Under the pieces are notes generated by a model. It had not been told where the DNA came from, ran no database searches, and worked only from the letters and a program-made list of their open reading frames with translations. Positions 35,930 through 45,315 of a stretch of 64,000 bases of DNA are shown piece by piece (positions within the stretch are counted from its first letter, which is position 1; every line of letters begins with the position of its first letter). The position numbers and the translations under genes were made by a program. The stretch lies in assembly GCA_003075315.1 (NCBI GenBank), contig QDFQ01000004.1:62001-126000 (forward strand), in the 5' to 3' direction. The stretch comes from Arthrobacter sp. TPD3018. GTDB lineage: Bacteria > Pseudomonadota > Alphaproteobacteria > Sphingomonadales > Sphingomonadaceae.

Positions 35930-36829
35930 TTACGGATAGCTGACGGTGTTGGGCACCTGCGGGATGGGAATCCATTCCTTGTCGTCGCCGGGGACGAGCG
36001 GAAATTCGCCGGCGGTCCAGGCGCGGCGCGCCTCCTCGATCCGCTCGCGGCGCGACGAGACGAAGTTCCACCAGACGTGACGCGGGGTTGTGAAGGCGTC
36101 GCCGCCCGCCAGCATCGCGCGACCGCCGGTCTCCGAGCGCAGCGTCGCGGCGATACCGGGGCGCAGGACGTAGAGCTTCATCGGTTCCAGCGGCACGCCC
36201 TCCAGCGTCGCCTCACCGAAGGCGAGATACACGGCGCGCTCGTCCGCCGCGGCGTCGATCGGCACGGCGGCACCGGGATCGAGCACGATGTCGGCGTAGA
36301 TCGTGCCGGCATAGGTGGTGGTCGGCGCACGCTGGCCCCATAGCTCGCCCATGATGATCCGCGCGCGGGCGCCGTTCGCCTCCAGTGTCGGCAGCGCATC
36401 GCGGCCGACATGCTCGAAATCGGGCGCCATTTCCTCCTGTGCGTCGGGCAAGGCGAGCCAGGTCTGGATGCCCGACAGAACCGGGCCATGCGCGCGCTCA
36501 TCGCCCGGCGAGCGTTCCGAATGGACGATGCCGTGGCCGGCGGTCATCAGGTTCACGGCGCCGGGTTCGATCCGGAGCTGCGTGCCGAGCGAGTCGCGAT
36601 GTTCGATCGCGCCGTCGAACAGATAGGTGACGGTGGCGAGGTTGATGTGCGGGTGCGGGCGCACGTCGATGCCGCCGCCCGCGGCGAGCTGTGCCGGGCC
36701 CATCTGGTCGAAGAACAGGAACGGCCCCACCATCGTGCGGGCGCGGCCGGGCAGCGTGCGGTGGACCTTGAACCCGCCGAGGTCGTGGGTGACGGGCGTG
36801 ATGGTCTGAAGGACGAAATCGTCAAGCAC
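35930..36829 (-). CDS. Pirin family protein
   Basis: A 299-residue bicupin. N-terminal cupin: VGPFLFFDQMGP, VRPHPHINLATVTYLFDG and NLMTAGHGIVHSERSP give the metal ligands. The C-terminal YxxF/PxxVWWNFVSSRRERI block is typical of pirin proteins. The GTG start (36829) overlaps the TGA of the Nudix gene by 8 bases. It is more canonical than the pirin at 7909. Confidence 0.94.
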   Translation of the reverse strand: MLDDFVLQTITPVTHDLGGFKVHRTLPGRARTMVGPFLFFDQMGPAQLAAGGGIDVRPHPHINLATVTYLFDGAIEHRDSLGTQLRIEPGAVNLMTAGHGIVHSERSPGDERAHGPVLSGIQTWLALPDAQEEMAPDFEHVGRDALPTLEANGARARIIMGELWGQRAPTTTYAGTIYADIVLDPGAAVPIDAAADERAVYLAFGEATLEGVPLEPMKLYVLRPGIAATLRSETGGRAMLAGGDAFTTPRHVWWNFVSSRRERIEEARRAWTAGEFPLVPGDDKEWIPIPQVPNTVSYP

Positions 36830-37280
36830 GGGCAGGCTCCGTTTCGCGAAGAAGCTGTTCGAGATCAGCAGGGTAGATGACTTCCGGCCAGTCGGCGAGT
36901 TCGGACAGTGCGAACCAGCGCGATCCCGCCAGCACGCGCTGTTCGAGCGCGGTCAGCGCGCCGGCCTGCACGTCGTGGCGATCGATATCGACGCGGAAAT
37001 AGCGTTCGTCGGCGATCACCTCGACGCCTTCGAAGGTCAGGAATTCGCAGGTGCGCTGCGCGACTTCCGGGCCGCAGTCGATGTCCAGCCCCACCTCTTC
37101 CCACAATTCGCGGCGTGCCGCCTGCGGGTAGGTTTCGCCGGGATCGACCGCACCGCCGGGCGTGCACCACAGGGGCGGGCGGTCGCCGGGCGTGAAGCGC
37201 ATCAGCAGCACGCGGCCGGCGCCATCGACCAGCAGGATGCGGGCGGCGGGGCGGGGGACGCGGGTTACGGGCGACGACAT
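36822..37280 (-). CDS. Nudix hydrolase (MutT-like)
   Basis: A 152-residue Nudix protein. The Nudix box starts after CTPGGAVDPGETYPQAARREL and continues EEVGLD. The N-terminal ARILLVDGAGRVLLMRFTPGDRPP suits a small-molecule or nucleotide substrate. GGAAGGAAG lies about 5 bases before the ATG at 37280. Its 3' end overlaps the pirin start, suggesting an operon. Exact substrate unknown. Confidence 0.9.
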   Translation of the reverse strand: MSSPVTRVPRPAARILLVDGAGRVLLMRFTPGDRPPLWCTPGGAVDPGETYPQAARRELWEEVGLDIDCGPEVAQRTCEFLTFEGVEVIADERYFRVDIDRHDVQAGALTALEQRVLAGSRWFALSELADWPEVIYPADLEQLLRETEPARA

Positions 37281-37449
37281 CGGGCTTCCTTCCAATCCCC
37301 GTTCGGTTTCAGCCGGTCGAAGGCTGTATGCCATGGGCGTCAGCCGTGCGGGCACGGCTCACGCCGACGCGGCTCATGGCCGACGGGCTGGGGGATGTCT
37401 TACCGGTCCGGCGCGATCACGACAGCCCGCAATCCGGAAACGCTGCGGT

Positions 37450-38175
37450 TCAGTGCAGGCGCGATGCGCAGTCGAGTTCGGGATAGTGGCGGAAGATCCC
37501 CTCGGTCGTGAAGGGCAGGCGCCGGTCGCTTTTCAGATAGGCGCGGATGCCGGGCAGGTCCGCCACCGCGTCACGCAGGCGGAGCAGCGCGGGATAGCGC
37601 GATTCCAGCGCCGCCATCCGCTGCGGGAACATGTAGCGCAGCCCCTCGACCAGCTGGAACAGCGAGGTGTCGGCATAGGTCCAGCGATGATCGACCAGCC
37701 ATTCGGTCGGGCCATGCCGTGCCGCCGCCTCGAAATGGTCGAGATATTTGGGCAGGCGTTCCCTGCGGAACTGGTCAGCGGCGCGCGCCGCCTCGTCCTT
37801 CTGATCGTCGTAATAGGCCATCATCGCGACGGGGTGATGGACGCTGTGCACTTCGGCGATGCAGTCGGCGATGGTCAGTTGCAGCTGGTTGATCCACTGC
37901 CGGTCAGCCAAGTTCGACGGCGCCAGATCGTGCTGCTGACCGAGGAATTGCAGGATGTTGGCGACCTGCGCCACAGCGTGATTGTCGAGCGCGAGATAGG
38001 GCGGGGCGAACGGACCCCGGCCGGCCTTCGTCCGCGTCTCCATATCGGCCATCATCGCCTCGACACCCTCCAGCCGGGCGCAGTCGACATAGTCGATGCC
38101 CGCCGCCTCCAGCGCCAGGCGCACGAACTCGCCACGCCCCTGGATGGTGGGCCAATACCACAGGCGATAGGGCAT
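37450..38175 (-). CDS. Glutathione S-transferase
   Basis: A 241-residue GST. The N-terminal thioredoxin-like domain begins MPYRLWYWPTIQGRGEFVRL (Tyr/Trp near the catalytic site) and has VAQVANILQFLG. The C-terminal helical domain holds WTYADTSLFQLVEGLRYMFP and RLRDAVADLPGIRAYLKSDR. It resembles sigma/eukaryote-type GSTs in length. The ATG at 38175 starts the domain. Its 5' end is 13 bases from the bolA stop. Confidence 0.93.
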   Translation of the reverse strand: MPYRLWYWPTIQGRGEFVRLALEAAGIDYVDCARLEGVEAMMADMETRTKAGRGPFAPPYLALDNHAVAQVANILQFLGQQHDLAPSNLADRQWINQLQLTIADCIAEVHSVHHPVAMMAYYDDQKDEAARAADQFRRERLPKYLDHFEAAARHGPTEWLVDHRWTYADTSLFQLVEGLRYMFPQRMAALESRYPALLRLRDAVADLPGIRAYLKSDRRLPFTTEGIFRHYPELDCASRLH

Positions 38176-38188
38176 CAGGCTCTCCCGT

Positions 38189-38479
38189 TCACTCACCCGG
38201 CGCGCGTGCCTTGATCGCGAGGGCATGGATGCGCGTCGACAACAGATCGGCGAGCGCTTTGTTCACGCGGCGCTGGCGTGCGACGCGGGTTTCGCCGGCG
38301 AACAGCGGGCTTTCGACGGACACGCTGAAATGCGACTCTCCGGTGCCGTCGTCCCCCATATGGCCGGCATGATGATGGCTGTCGTTGACGACCTCAAGAT
38401 GGGTCGGTTGCAGCGCGTCGCGCAGGCGCTCTGCGATGATGTCGGCGAGGGGACGGGCGGCGGTGGCGGTGTCGGTCAT
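38189..38479 (-). CDS. BolA family protein
   Basis: A 96-residue BolA. Motifs: IIAERLRDALQPTHLEVVND, SHHHAGHMG, ESHFSVSVESPLFAG and RQRRVNKALADLLSTRIHAL. Such BolA proteins work with monothiol glutaredoxins in iron-sulfur cluster trafficking. The ATG at 38479 is used (GTG 38482 is adjacent). It is divergent from the DnaJ-like gene and followed 13 bases later by the GST. Confidence 0.95.
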   Translation of the reverse strand: MTDTATAARPLADIIAERLRDALQPTHLEVVNDSHHHAGHMGDDGTGESHFSVSVESPLFAGETRVARQRRVNKALADLLSTRIHALAIKARAPGE

Positions 38480-38520
38480 CACGCCTATATAGCCAAGCTT
38501 GCGCAGATTAGGGAGCGTTC

Positions 38521-39129
38521 GTGGCGCGCGGAAGTGACAGGAAAGACCGGCCGCACACGCGGTTTCATGGCCGGGTGGAAGCGAATGGACGCATGTGCGC
38601 GGAGCCGGGCTGCGAAGAGCCGGGCGAATTTCGCGCGCCGCCGCTGGAAGGCGCGAGCGATGGCGGCGGGCCGGGCGCGTTCCGCTGGATGTGCCTGGAG
38701 CATGTCCGCGCGTTCAATAGCCGGTACAATTACTTCGACGGAATGACGGCGGACGAGATCCATCGCGCACAGCGGCCGCTGGCGGGCTGGGAGAGCGAGA
38801 CGCGGGCGTTCGCGCGCGCCGGCACCGGCGACCAGGGGCCGCGCTGGGCCGATTTCCGCGATCCGCTCGATGCGATCGGCGCACGCTATCGCCGCGAGGT
38901 CGCGCCCGAGCGCAGCGACGGCAAGCCGCTGTCGGGTCAGGACCGGGCGAGCCTGAAGGTGCTCGGCCTGGCCCCGGACGCCGATCGCACCGCGCTGCGC
39001 AAGCGCTATTCGGAACTCGTCCGCACCTATCACCCCGATCGCAACGGCGGCGATCGCAGCCACGAAGCCATGCTGCAAAAGGTGATCGCAGCCTATCAGC
39101 AACTGCGGCAGGCGCCGGCATTCCTGTGA
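38521..39129 (+). CDS. DnaJ-domain molecular chaperone-like protein
   Basis: A 202-residue protein with a C-terminal J-domain (about residues 142-200; SLKVLGLAPDADRTALRKRY, HPD at 171-173, then RNGGDRSHEAMLQKVIAAYQ). The N-terminal part has Cys pairs (CAEPGCEEPGEF, MCLEHV) that may bind zinc. The start is a GTG. Divergent from bolA with a short shared promoter region; such bolA/DnaJ pairs are typical of alphaproteobacteria. Confidence 0.93.
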   Translation: MARGSDRKDRPHTRFHGRVEANGRMCAEPGCEEPGEFRAPPLEGASDGGGPGAFRWMCLEHVRAFNSRYNYFDGMTADEIHRAQRPLAGWESETRAFARAGTGDQGPRWADFRDPLDAIGARYRREVAPERSDGKPLSGQDRASLKVLGLAPDADRTALRKRYSELVRTYHPDRNGGDRSHEAMLQKVIAAYQQLRQAPAFL

Positions 39130-39247
39130 GCCGGTGCGCCTGCACGCGGTGACAGCCGACGAGGCCGGCGCATAGAACCATAGCGCCATAAAGTCCGAAG
39201 CGGACCGTTTTGGGTTTTTGTTTACTTTTGTCCGGTACGGTTGCCGC

Positions 39248-39862
39248 ATGAGGCTTCCGACCATCCTTCGCGCCTGTGCGCTTCGCCAGGCGCGCCGTTC
39301 GCGTGCGGCGACCTGCGGCGCGCCGCGGCTGTGGCGCGACACGCGGGGGGCGACGATCGTCGAATTCGCGATGGTCGCGGTGCCGTTCATCGCGCTGATG
39401 CTGGCGGTGGCCGTCACCAGCCTCGCCTATTTCGTCCAGGAAGTGCTGGAAACCGGGGTCGAATCGGCCGCGCGCAATATCGTGACGGGGCGTACCCAAG
39501 CCGCCGACGATACGGGCACGCAGAGTGGGATGACGAAAGCGCAACTCGCCGAACGATTCCGTAAGGCCGGCTGTGCCTCGCTACCCGCCTTCCTGCCGTG
39601 TTCGCGCCTGTACGTCGAGGTGAAGAGCACGGGCGACTGGGCGTCGATGGACAATAGCGCCCCGGCGGTGACGATCGGGTCGGATGGCAGGATCGCCAAC
39701 ACCTTCGCTTACGATCTGGGCAGCCAGGGATCGATCGTGCTGGTCCGGTTCATGTATCTGTGGCCGGTCCAGTCGGCGCCGCTGTTCGATTTCAGCAACA
39801 TGGGGCCGGGGCGCCGCCTGCTGATGGCGACGTCGGTCGCCAAGTCGGAGACCTATTCATGA
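39248..39862 (+). CDS. TadE-like pilus assembly protein
   Basis: A 204-residue TadE family pseudopilin-like protein. The motif RDTRGATIVEFAMVAVPFIA (about residues 32-51) includes the G/E prepilin-type site, followed by the hydrophobic helix. The remainder is a soluble domain. The ATG at 39248 starts the gene. It overlaps the following TadF-like gene by 4 bases (ATGA). No tadA/B/C/Z ATPase or secretin genes lie in the window. Confidence 0.9.
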   Translation: MRLPTILRACALRQARRSRAATCGAPRLWRDTRGATIVEFAMVAVPFIALMLAVAVTSLAYFVQEVLETGVESAARNIVTGRTQAADDTGTQSGMTKAQLAERFRKAGCASLPAFLPCSRLYVEVKSTGDWASMDNSAPAVTIGSDGRIANTFAYDLGSQGSIVLVRFMYLWPVQSAPLFDFSNMGPGRRLLMATSVAKSETYS

Positions 39863-40413
39863 TCGCGCGCCTGCGCCGCTGGCGGGATCTGGCGCGCGAT
39901 ACGCGTGGCGTGGCGCTGATCGAATTCGCGATGGTGCTGCCTATCCTGCTGATCCTGTACCTGGGCAGCGTGCAGTTGCAGGACGGTATCGCATGCAAGC
40001 GCAAGGTGACGATCGCAACGCGCGCCACCGCCGATCTGATCGCCCAGAATGCCAGTGGCAGCACGACCAAGTCGGATGTCGACAACAGCCTGGCCGCGGC
40101 GACGCAGGTGATGGCGCCCTATCGCTCGGACCGGGCGGTGATCCGGCTGACGCACATCACGATCGACAACATGATGCGGGTTCGGATCGACTGGAGCCGG
40201 GCCCGTAACGGGCTGCCCGAAACGCCGGGAACGTTGTCGAACATTCCGCTCGCCATGCGCGTCCCGGGCGTGTCGTTCATCGTCGCCCACGTGACCTACA
40301 ATTATCGCCCGCCGGCCAATTTCGGCTTCGTCAAGCCGATCGCGCTCGATGACTTCCTCGTGATGCTGCCGCGCAATTCGCAGACCATCACCTGTTCGGA
40401 TTGCAACACGTGA
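39859..40413 (+). CDS. TadE/TadF-like pilus assembly protein
   Basis: A 184-residue protein starting MIARLRRWRDLARDTRGVAL, followed by IEFAMVLPILLILYLGSV, the TadE-like prepilin segment. The soluble domain is short, ending TITCSDCNT with a Cys pair. Second gene of a three-gene Tad-type cluster; overlaps TadE upstream and the vWA protein downstream (TGATG). Confidence 0.9.
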   Translation: MIARLRRWRDLARDTRGVALIEFAMVLPILLILYLGSVQLQDGIACKRKVTIATRATADLIAQNASGSTTKSDVDNSLAAATQVMAPYRSDRAVIRLTHITIDNMMRVRIDWSRARNGLPETPGTLSNIPLAMRVPGVSFIVAHVTYNYRPPANFGFVKPIALDDFLVMLPRNSQTITCSDCNT

Positions 40414-41729
40414 TGACCGCTTTCGCTGCCCGCCTGCGATGCCTGTTCCGCGATCGGCGGGGCAATGTGCTGATGATGTTCGGCTTCGCGCTGCTGCCGC
40501 TTACCTTCGCGGTGGGCATGGGCATCGACTATGCGCGCGCGATGACGGCGCAGACCAAGCTGAACGCGATCGCCGATGCCTCGGCCCTCGTCGCGGTCAG
40601 CAAGCTGGTGATGCCCTTTCCCGACGTGATGGCCGCCGAAAAGGCGACGATGATGTTCACGCTGCAATCGCAGCCGGTGCTGGGGGCGGGATCGGTCAGG
40701 ATCACCCGGCTCGTCGTGACGGCGGTGAAGGATGCCACCGGCCGGCGGACCGCGACGGTGACGTACAAGGCGACGTCGGACAATGTTTTCGCCCGCATCC
40801 TGGGGCTCAACGTCCTCAACATCGGCGGTACGTCGACCACGACCAATGCCATCGCGCCCAACATCAACTTCTACGTCCTGCTCGACGTGTCCGGATCGAT
40901 GGCCTTGCCCAGCACGTCCGCCGGGCTGCGCATCGTTGCCAACAGCAATGCGCGCGGGTGCAAGTTCGCCTGCCATTCGGTGAACGACGAAAAGGGGACG
41001 GACAAGAACGGCAACCAGGTCAGCCTGTACGATGTCGCACGGTCCTATGGCCTGACGCTGCGTATCGACGAGGAGGCGAGCTCGGTGAACAAGCTCGCCG
41101 ACACCGCGATCAGCACGATGAGCCGCAACGGCGCCATGTATCAGATGGCGATTTCCACATTCCGCGGCAGTGGCGGTTTCGCGACGCCCATGCCGCTGAC
41201 GCCGAAACTATCGATGGCCTATGCCGTCAGCCCGACGATCCAGCCGTCCACCTTCTACAAGAACGGCTGCCCGACGCAGGCCTGCCAGCGGAGCGAAGTC
41301 GGCTGGAACGATCAGGACAGTGCGCACAGCGACGCCTTCGACAATATGAACGCGATGATGGGGACACCCGGATCGGGCGTGAACGGCGACAACCCCAAGG
41401 GCGTGATGTTCATCGTCACCGACGGCATGCGCGATGAAAATCGTCCCGGCAGCAAGCCCGAGGCCGCGATCGACACTGCAAAATGCGACGCGATCAAGGC
41501 GCGCGGCATCCGCATCGCCGTGCTCTACACCGAATATCTGCGCGAATCGCTCGACAACGACAGCTGGTCGCAGACCAATGTCGCGCCCAATTTGTACAAG
41601 GTCGAACCCGCGCTGCAAGCCTGTGCCTCGTCGGGCCTCTACACCAAGGTGTCCACCGACGGCGACATTAGCGCGGCGTTGAGCGCGCTGTTCCAGAACG
41701 CGGTGGCGACGGCGCGCATCTCGCAATGA
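40413..41729 (+). CDS. TadG-like protein with von Willebrand factor A domain
   Basis: A 438-residue membrane-anchored protein. The N-terminal TadE-like segment is FRDRRGNVLMMFGFALLPLT, then the hydrophobic part and YARAMTAQTKLNAIADASAL. The vWA domain begins at about residue 150 with FYVLLDVSGSM (DxSxS metal site). It continues with GVMFIVTDGM and GIRIAVLYTEY. Two Cys pairs are visible. TadG is a minor component of the Tad/Flp pilus locus; the rest of the locus must be elsewhere or absent. Confidence 0.9.
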   Translation: MTAFAARLRCLFRDRRGNVLMMFGFALLPLTFAVGMGIDYARAMTAQTKLNAIADASALVAVSKLVMPFPDVMAAEKATMMFTLQSQPVLGAGSVRITRLVVTAVKDATGRRTATVTYKATSDNVFARILGLNVLNIGGTSTTTNAIAPNINFYVLLDVSGSMALPSTSAGLRIVANSNARGCKFACHSVNDEKGTDKNGNQVSLYDVARSYGLTLRIDEEASSVNKLADTAISTMSRNGAMYQMAISTFRGSGGFATPMPLTPKLSMAYAVSPTIQPSTFYKNGCPTQACQRSEVGWNDQDSAHSDAFDNMNAMMGTPGSGVNGDNPKGVMFIVTDGMRDENRPGSKPEAAIDTAKCDAIKARGIRIAVLYTEYLRESLDNDSWSQTNVAPNLYKVEPALQACASSGLYTKVSTDGDISAALSALFQNAVATARISQ

Positions 41730-41762
41730 GGGTGCGTGGCCGCGGCATATCGAGCGTAAACA

Positions 41763-41811
41763 TATGCGAGTAGCTCGCATTAGCGTTGACGGTGATAATA
41801 ACTCGCATTAA
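41763..41811 (+). promoter_or_regulatory. Fur-like operator region
   Basis: TGCGAG-TAG-CTCGCA (41765-41779) is a perfect 6-3-6 inverted repeat within ATGCGAGTAGCTCGCATTA. A second related site, TGATAATAACTCGCATTA, follows about 14 bases later. Both resemble Fur boxes and lie 30-80 bases before the TonB receptor start. No promoter elements can be assigned with confidence. Confidence 0.7.
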
Positions 41812-41840
41812 CGGACGCCCCATAAAGGGGACCGTTTTTA

Positions 41841-44276
41841 ATGACCAAACCACCGTTTCTGGCGCTGTCGTGCATCGGCTTCCTCGCGTCCGCGCCTGCC
41901 TTTGCCGCCGATCCGGTCGCGGCGACCGCGAAGACCGACGTTGCCGCCGACCCGCAGGCGCAGGATGCCCGGCGCGAGGGCGAGCGCGACGACATCATCG
42001 TCAACGGCAAGGGGCAGGTGGCGCCCGCCGTGGTCGAAAGCCCGAAGGCGACGTCGGCGCTGATCGATACGCCGCAGACGATCACCGTCATCTCCGACCA
42101 GGTGCTGCGCAAGCAGAACCTCCAGACGCTGCGCGACGCCCTCCAGACGATCCCCGGCATCACCTTCGGTGCGGGCGAGGGCGGCGGCGGCTATGGCGAC
42201 AGCATCAACCTGCGCGGCTATTCGGCCAACACCGACATCACGATCGACGGCATCCGCGACAGCGCGCAATACAGCCGCACCGATCCGTTCAATCTGCAGC
42301 AGATCGAAGTCTACAACGGCGCCAATTCGGTGTTCAACGGATCGGGCAGCGTCGGCGGCACGATCAACCTCGTCACCAAGGAGCCGCGGGCCGAAGACCT
42401 GACGATCGTGCAGGGATCGGTCGGCACCGACAATTACTATCGCGGCACGGTGGATGCGAACCATCGCGTCGGCGACGATGTCGCGGTGCGCCTGAACGCG
42501 GTGTATCATCACAACGACGTGCCGGGCCGCGACGTCGAGAAGTACGAACGCTGGGGCGTCGCGCCCGCCGTCACGATCGGCATCGGCGGGCCAACCAGCC
42601 TGACGCTCGCCTATGTTCACCAGCGCGACGACAATACGCCGCTGTACGGCGTGCCCTATTTCAACAACGCGCTGGTCGGCGGCCTGATCACCGGCGCGGA
42701 TCGCAGCGACTATTACGGCTACAGCAACCTCGATCGCCAGCAGATCACGGTCGATCGCTTCACCGCGACCTTCCGGCATCAGGCGGACGCGCATGTCTCG
42801 ATCCGCAACCTCACCCGCTGGCAGCGCGTCGGCCAGTATAGCGTGACGAGCGCGCCGCAGGGCACCTTCTGCCTCGCCGGCACGAGCCGCCAGCCGGTCG
42901 CGACCAGTGCGACCAACCCGCAAGGTCTCGCCTGTCCGACGGGGTTGCAGCCCGGCCAGTGGATTCCATCTGGCCCACGGGGGCTGGTGCGCGATCAGGA
43001 GAACCAGCTGCTCGCCAACCAGACCGACCTGCGGCTGGAGCATGGCGAGAAGGGTGGCCTGCGTAACGTCGCCAACATCGGCATGTCGGCGATCGTCGAG
43101 GATTACCGGATCACCAGCGGATCGCTGCTGCGCAATGCGGACGGATCGGCGGTGTCGCCGCTGCCGACGCTGTCGATCAGCAACCCGGACAGCGTCTATC
43201 GCGGGCCGATCAACTATGTGACGACCGCCCAGTCGCGGTCGACCCAAACGAACGTCGCCGTCTACGCCTTCGACACGCTGGAGCTGAACCGCTTCTTCGA
43301 ACTGAACGGCGGCGTGCGCTGGGAAATGCAGCGCAGCGATTTCCGTGCACTGCCTTTGCAGACGCTGGCGCCGGGCGTGACGCAGCCGGTCGCCGCGTTG
43401 CAGACGCCGCAGATCAACAACGAACGGCTGTTCTCGTACCGCGTCGGCGCGGTGTTCCACCCGGTGCGCGACGTCAGCGTCTATGCCGGCTACGGCAACG
43501 CCAAGACGCCCTCATCGCCGAGCGTGCGCGCCGGCTGCGTCAGCGTCTCCAACAGCATCGTCACCAACACCTGCGGCGTCGCGCCCGAAACCGCGCGCAA
43601 TTACGAGGCGGGCGTGAAGGCGGGGCTGTTCAACCGCCGGCTCGAGCTGACCGCGGCGGTGTTCCGCAACGAGCGCACCAATTATCGCGTGCCCTCGAAC
43701 GACCCCGCGCTGCCGACGGTGCAGGTGCTGGGCGGCAAGAGCCGCGTCGACGGGATCGCGCTGGGCGCATCGGGCAACATCACCAAGGCGTGGACGATCT
43801 TCGCCAACTACACCTATCTCGACAGCAAGGTGGTGCAGTCGGTGTCCGATTTCTGCCTGCGCAATCCGGGCAGCACCGGGTGCGGCAATTCGGTCGCCAA
43901 CCCTGATCCGCAGCGTGGCAGCCCGCTGGTGCAGACGCCGACGCATTCGGGCAGTCTGTTCACCACCTACAAGCTGCCGTTCGGGCTCGAGCTGGGCTAT
44001 GGCCTGACCTACCAGGGGTCGTTCACCACCTATGTGCCGGTGCTGACCAACGGCGTGCAGCTGCGCGCGCCGGACTATCTGATCCACCGCGCCTATCTCG
44101 CCTACAGCTTCGGTGGTGGCTGGACCGCGCAGCTCAACATCCAGAATCTGACGGACGAAAAGTATCTGACCAACGTCCGCAACAACATCAACGCGACCAG
44201 CGGCGTGGTGACCGGCGGCTGGGCGATGCCAGGCGATCGGCGCCAGACGGTGCTCAGCCTGTTCCGCAGCTTCTGA
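41841..44276 (+). CDS. TonB-dependent siderophore receptor (Fiu/CirA-like)
   Basis: An 811-residue outer-membrane receptor. A signal peptide ([14 protein letters not shown]) is followed by a TonB box-like DDIIVNG (about residue 48). The plug domain contains [37 protein letters not shown] and [12 protein letters not shown] 22-strand barrel follows, ending TVLSLFRSF with the terminal Phe. It is closest in pattern to catecholate receptors such as Fiu, which are usually encoded next to piuC, as here. Fur-like boxes lie upstream. Confidence 0.95.
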   Translation: MTKPPFLALSCIGFLASAPAFAADPVAATAKTDVAADPQAQDARREGERDDIIVNGKGQVAPAVVESPKATSALIDTPQTITVISDQVLRKQNLQTLRDALQTIPGITFGAGEGGGGYGDSINLRGYSANTDITIDGIRDSAQYSRTDPFNLQQIEVYNGANSVFNGSGSVGGTINLVTKEPRAEDLTIVQGSVGTDNYYRGTVDANHRVGDDVAVRLNAVYHHNDVPGRDVEKYERWGVAPAVTIGIGGPTSLTLAYVHQRDDNTPLYGVPYFNNALVGGLITGADRSDYYGYSNLDRQQITVDRFTATFRHQADAHVSIRNLTRWQRVGQYSVTSAPQGTFCLAGTSRQPVATSATNPQGLACPTGLQPGQWIPSGPRGLVRDQENQLLANQTDLRLEHGEKGGLRNVANIGMSAIVEDYRITSGSLLRNADGSAVSPLPTLSISNPDSVYRGPINYVTTAQSRSTQTNVAVYAFDTLELNRFFELNGGVRWEMQRSDFRALPLQTLAPGVTQPVAALQTPQINNERLFSYRVGAVFHPVRDVSVYAGYGNAKTPSSPSVRAGCVSVSNSIVTNTCGVAPETARNYEAGVKAGLFNRRLELTAAVFRNERTNYRVPSNDPALPTVQVLGGKSRVDGIALGASGNITKAWTIFANYTYLDSKVVQSVSDFCLRNPGSTGCGNSVANPDPQRGSPLVQTPTHSGSLFTTYKLPFGLELGYGLTYQGSFTTYVPVLTNGVQLRAPDYLIHRAYLAYSFGGGWTAQLNIQNLTDEKYLTNVRNNINATSGVVTGGWAMPGDRRQTVLSLFRSF

Positions 44277-44285
44277 TCTTTGCTA

Positions 44286-44321
44286 CTCTTCCCCGCCACA
44301 TCAGCCCCCGGCGGGGAAGAG
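44286..44321 (+). promoter_or_regulatory. Intercistronic hairpin between receptor and piuC
   Basis: A perfect 12-bp stem, CTCTTCCCCGCC/GGCGGGGAAGAG, with a 12-base loop, 10 bases after the receptor stop. There is no U-run, so it more likely protects or attenuates than terminates. Confidence 0.6.
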
Positions 44322-44340
44322 ACCTGAGGAACCACCATTC

Positions 44341-45024
44341 ATGCTGATTGCCATCCCCGATATTCTGGATGCGGAGGGCGTGGCGCGGCTGCGGGGGCTG
44401 ATCGACGCGGGCGAATGGGTGGACGGCAATGTCACCTCAGGCCCGCAGGCGGCGCTCGCCAAGCGCAACCGGCAGCTGGTCGAAGGGACGGAGGCGGCGC
44501 GGGCCGGCGCGGCGTTCGTGCTCGATGCGCTGGGGCGGTCGCCGCTGTTCTTCGCCGCCGCGCTGCCGCTCAAGGTGTTTCCGCCGCTGTTCAACCGATA
44601 TGAGGGCGGCGAGGATTTCGGCCTGCACGTCGATAATGCGATCCGCCTGCAACGCGGCGCCGATTTCCGCATCCGGTCCGACCTATCGGCGACTTTGTTT
44701 CTCGACGATCCCGACAGCTATGACGGCGGCGAGCTGGTGATCGAGGATCGTTTCGGGCCGCAGACGGTCAAGTTGCCCGCCGGGCATCTGGTCCTTTATC
44801 CCGCCTCCAGCCTGCATCGCGTGACGCCGGTGACGCGTGGTGTGCGCACCGCGAGCTTCCTGTGGCTGCAATCGATGGTGCGCGACGATGGCGAGCGGCG
44901 GACCCTGTTCGAACTGGACGAGGCGATCCAGTCGGTGGCGGCCAGCAACGGCCAGGGCGATCCCGCCGTGGTGAAGCTGACCGGCATCTATCACAATCTG
45001 CTGCGGCGCTGGGCCGATGCCTGA
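44341..45024 (+). CDS. piuC: Fe2+/2-oxoglutarate dioxygenase, PiuC/YbiX family
   Basis: A 227-residue non-haem iron dioxygenase. Metal ligands are His96 and Asp98 (GLHVDNA) and His159 (SSLHRV); a conserved Arg follows (VRTASF). The N-terminus [20 protein letters not shown] is typical of PiuC. Members accompany Fe-siderophore receptor genes (piuA/fiu). Start ATG has TGAGGA upstream. It overlaps the following RHH gene by 8 bases. Confidence 0.94.
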   Translation: MLIAIPDILDAEGVARLRGLIDAGEWVDGNVTSGPQAALAKRNRQLVEGTEAARAGAAFVLDALGRSPLFFAAALPLKVFPPLFNRYEGGEDFGLHVDNAIRLQRGADFRIRSDLSATLFLDDPDSYDGGELVIEDRFGPQTVKLPAGHLVLYPASSLHRVTPVTRGVRTASFLWLQSMVRDDGERRTLFELDEAIQSVAASNGQGDPAVVKLTGIYHNLLRRWADA

Positions 45025-45268
45025 GATTGCGGCCCCCGCCTGCGGCTTCGTCGGGCCGGTGAAGCGGTCGATCACGATCGCCGGTCACCAGACGTCGATC
45101 AGCCTGGAGCCCGTGTTCTGGCGCGCGCTGGAAGAGGCGGCACAGGGCTGTGGCCTGCCGCTGTCCGCGCTGGTCGCCGAGATCGACGTGCTGCGTATCG
45201 CCGCGGACGATCCGCCCAACCTTGCCAGTGCGTTGAGAAGCTGGCTGTTCGCGCGGACGTTGACCTGA
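45017..45268 (+). CDS. Ribbon-helix-helix protein
   Basis: An 83-residue protein with a ribbon-helix-helix core: [52 protein letters not shown]. This matches the alphaproteobacterial RHH (DUF4-type) family of putative small DNA-binding proteins. It overlaps piuC by 8 bases. Whether it regulates the iron locus is unknown. Confidence 0.85.
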   Translation: MPEIAAPACGFVGPVKRSITIAGHQTSISLEPVFWRALEEAAQGCGLPLSALVAEIDVLRIAADDPPNLASALRSWLFARTLT

Positions 45269-45315
45269 CGCCCGCCGCCATGCGACCGCCGGGGCACAGT
45301 CGGGGATACAGAGCG

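Noticed and set aside
45017..45268. Type II toxin-antitoxin pair formed by the RHH protein
   Set aside because: No RelE/ParE-like toxin gene follows; the next gene is a PepSY membrane protein.
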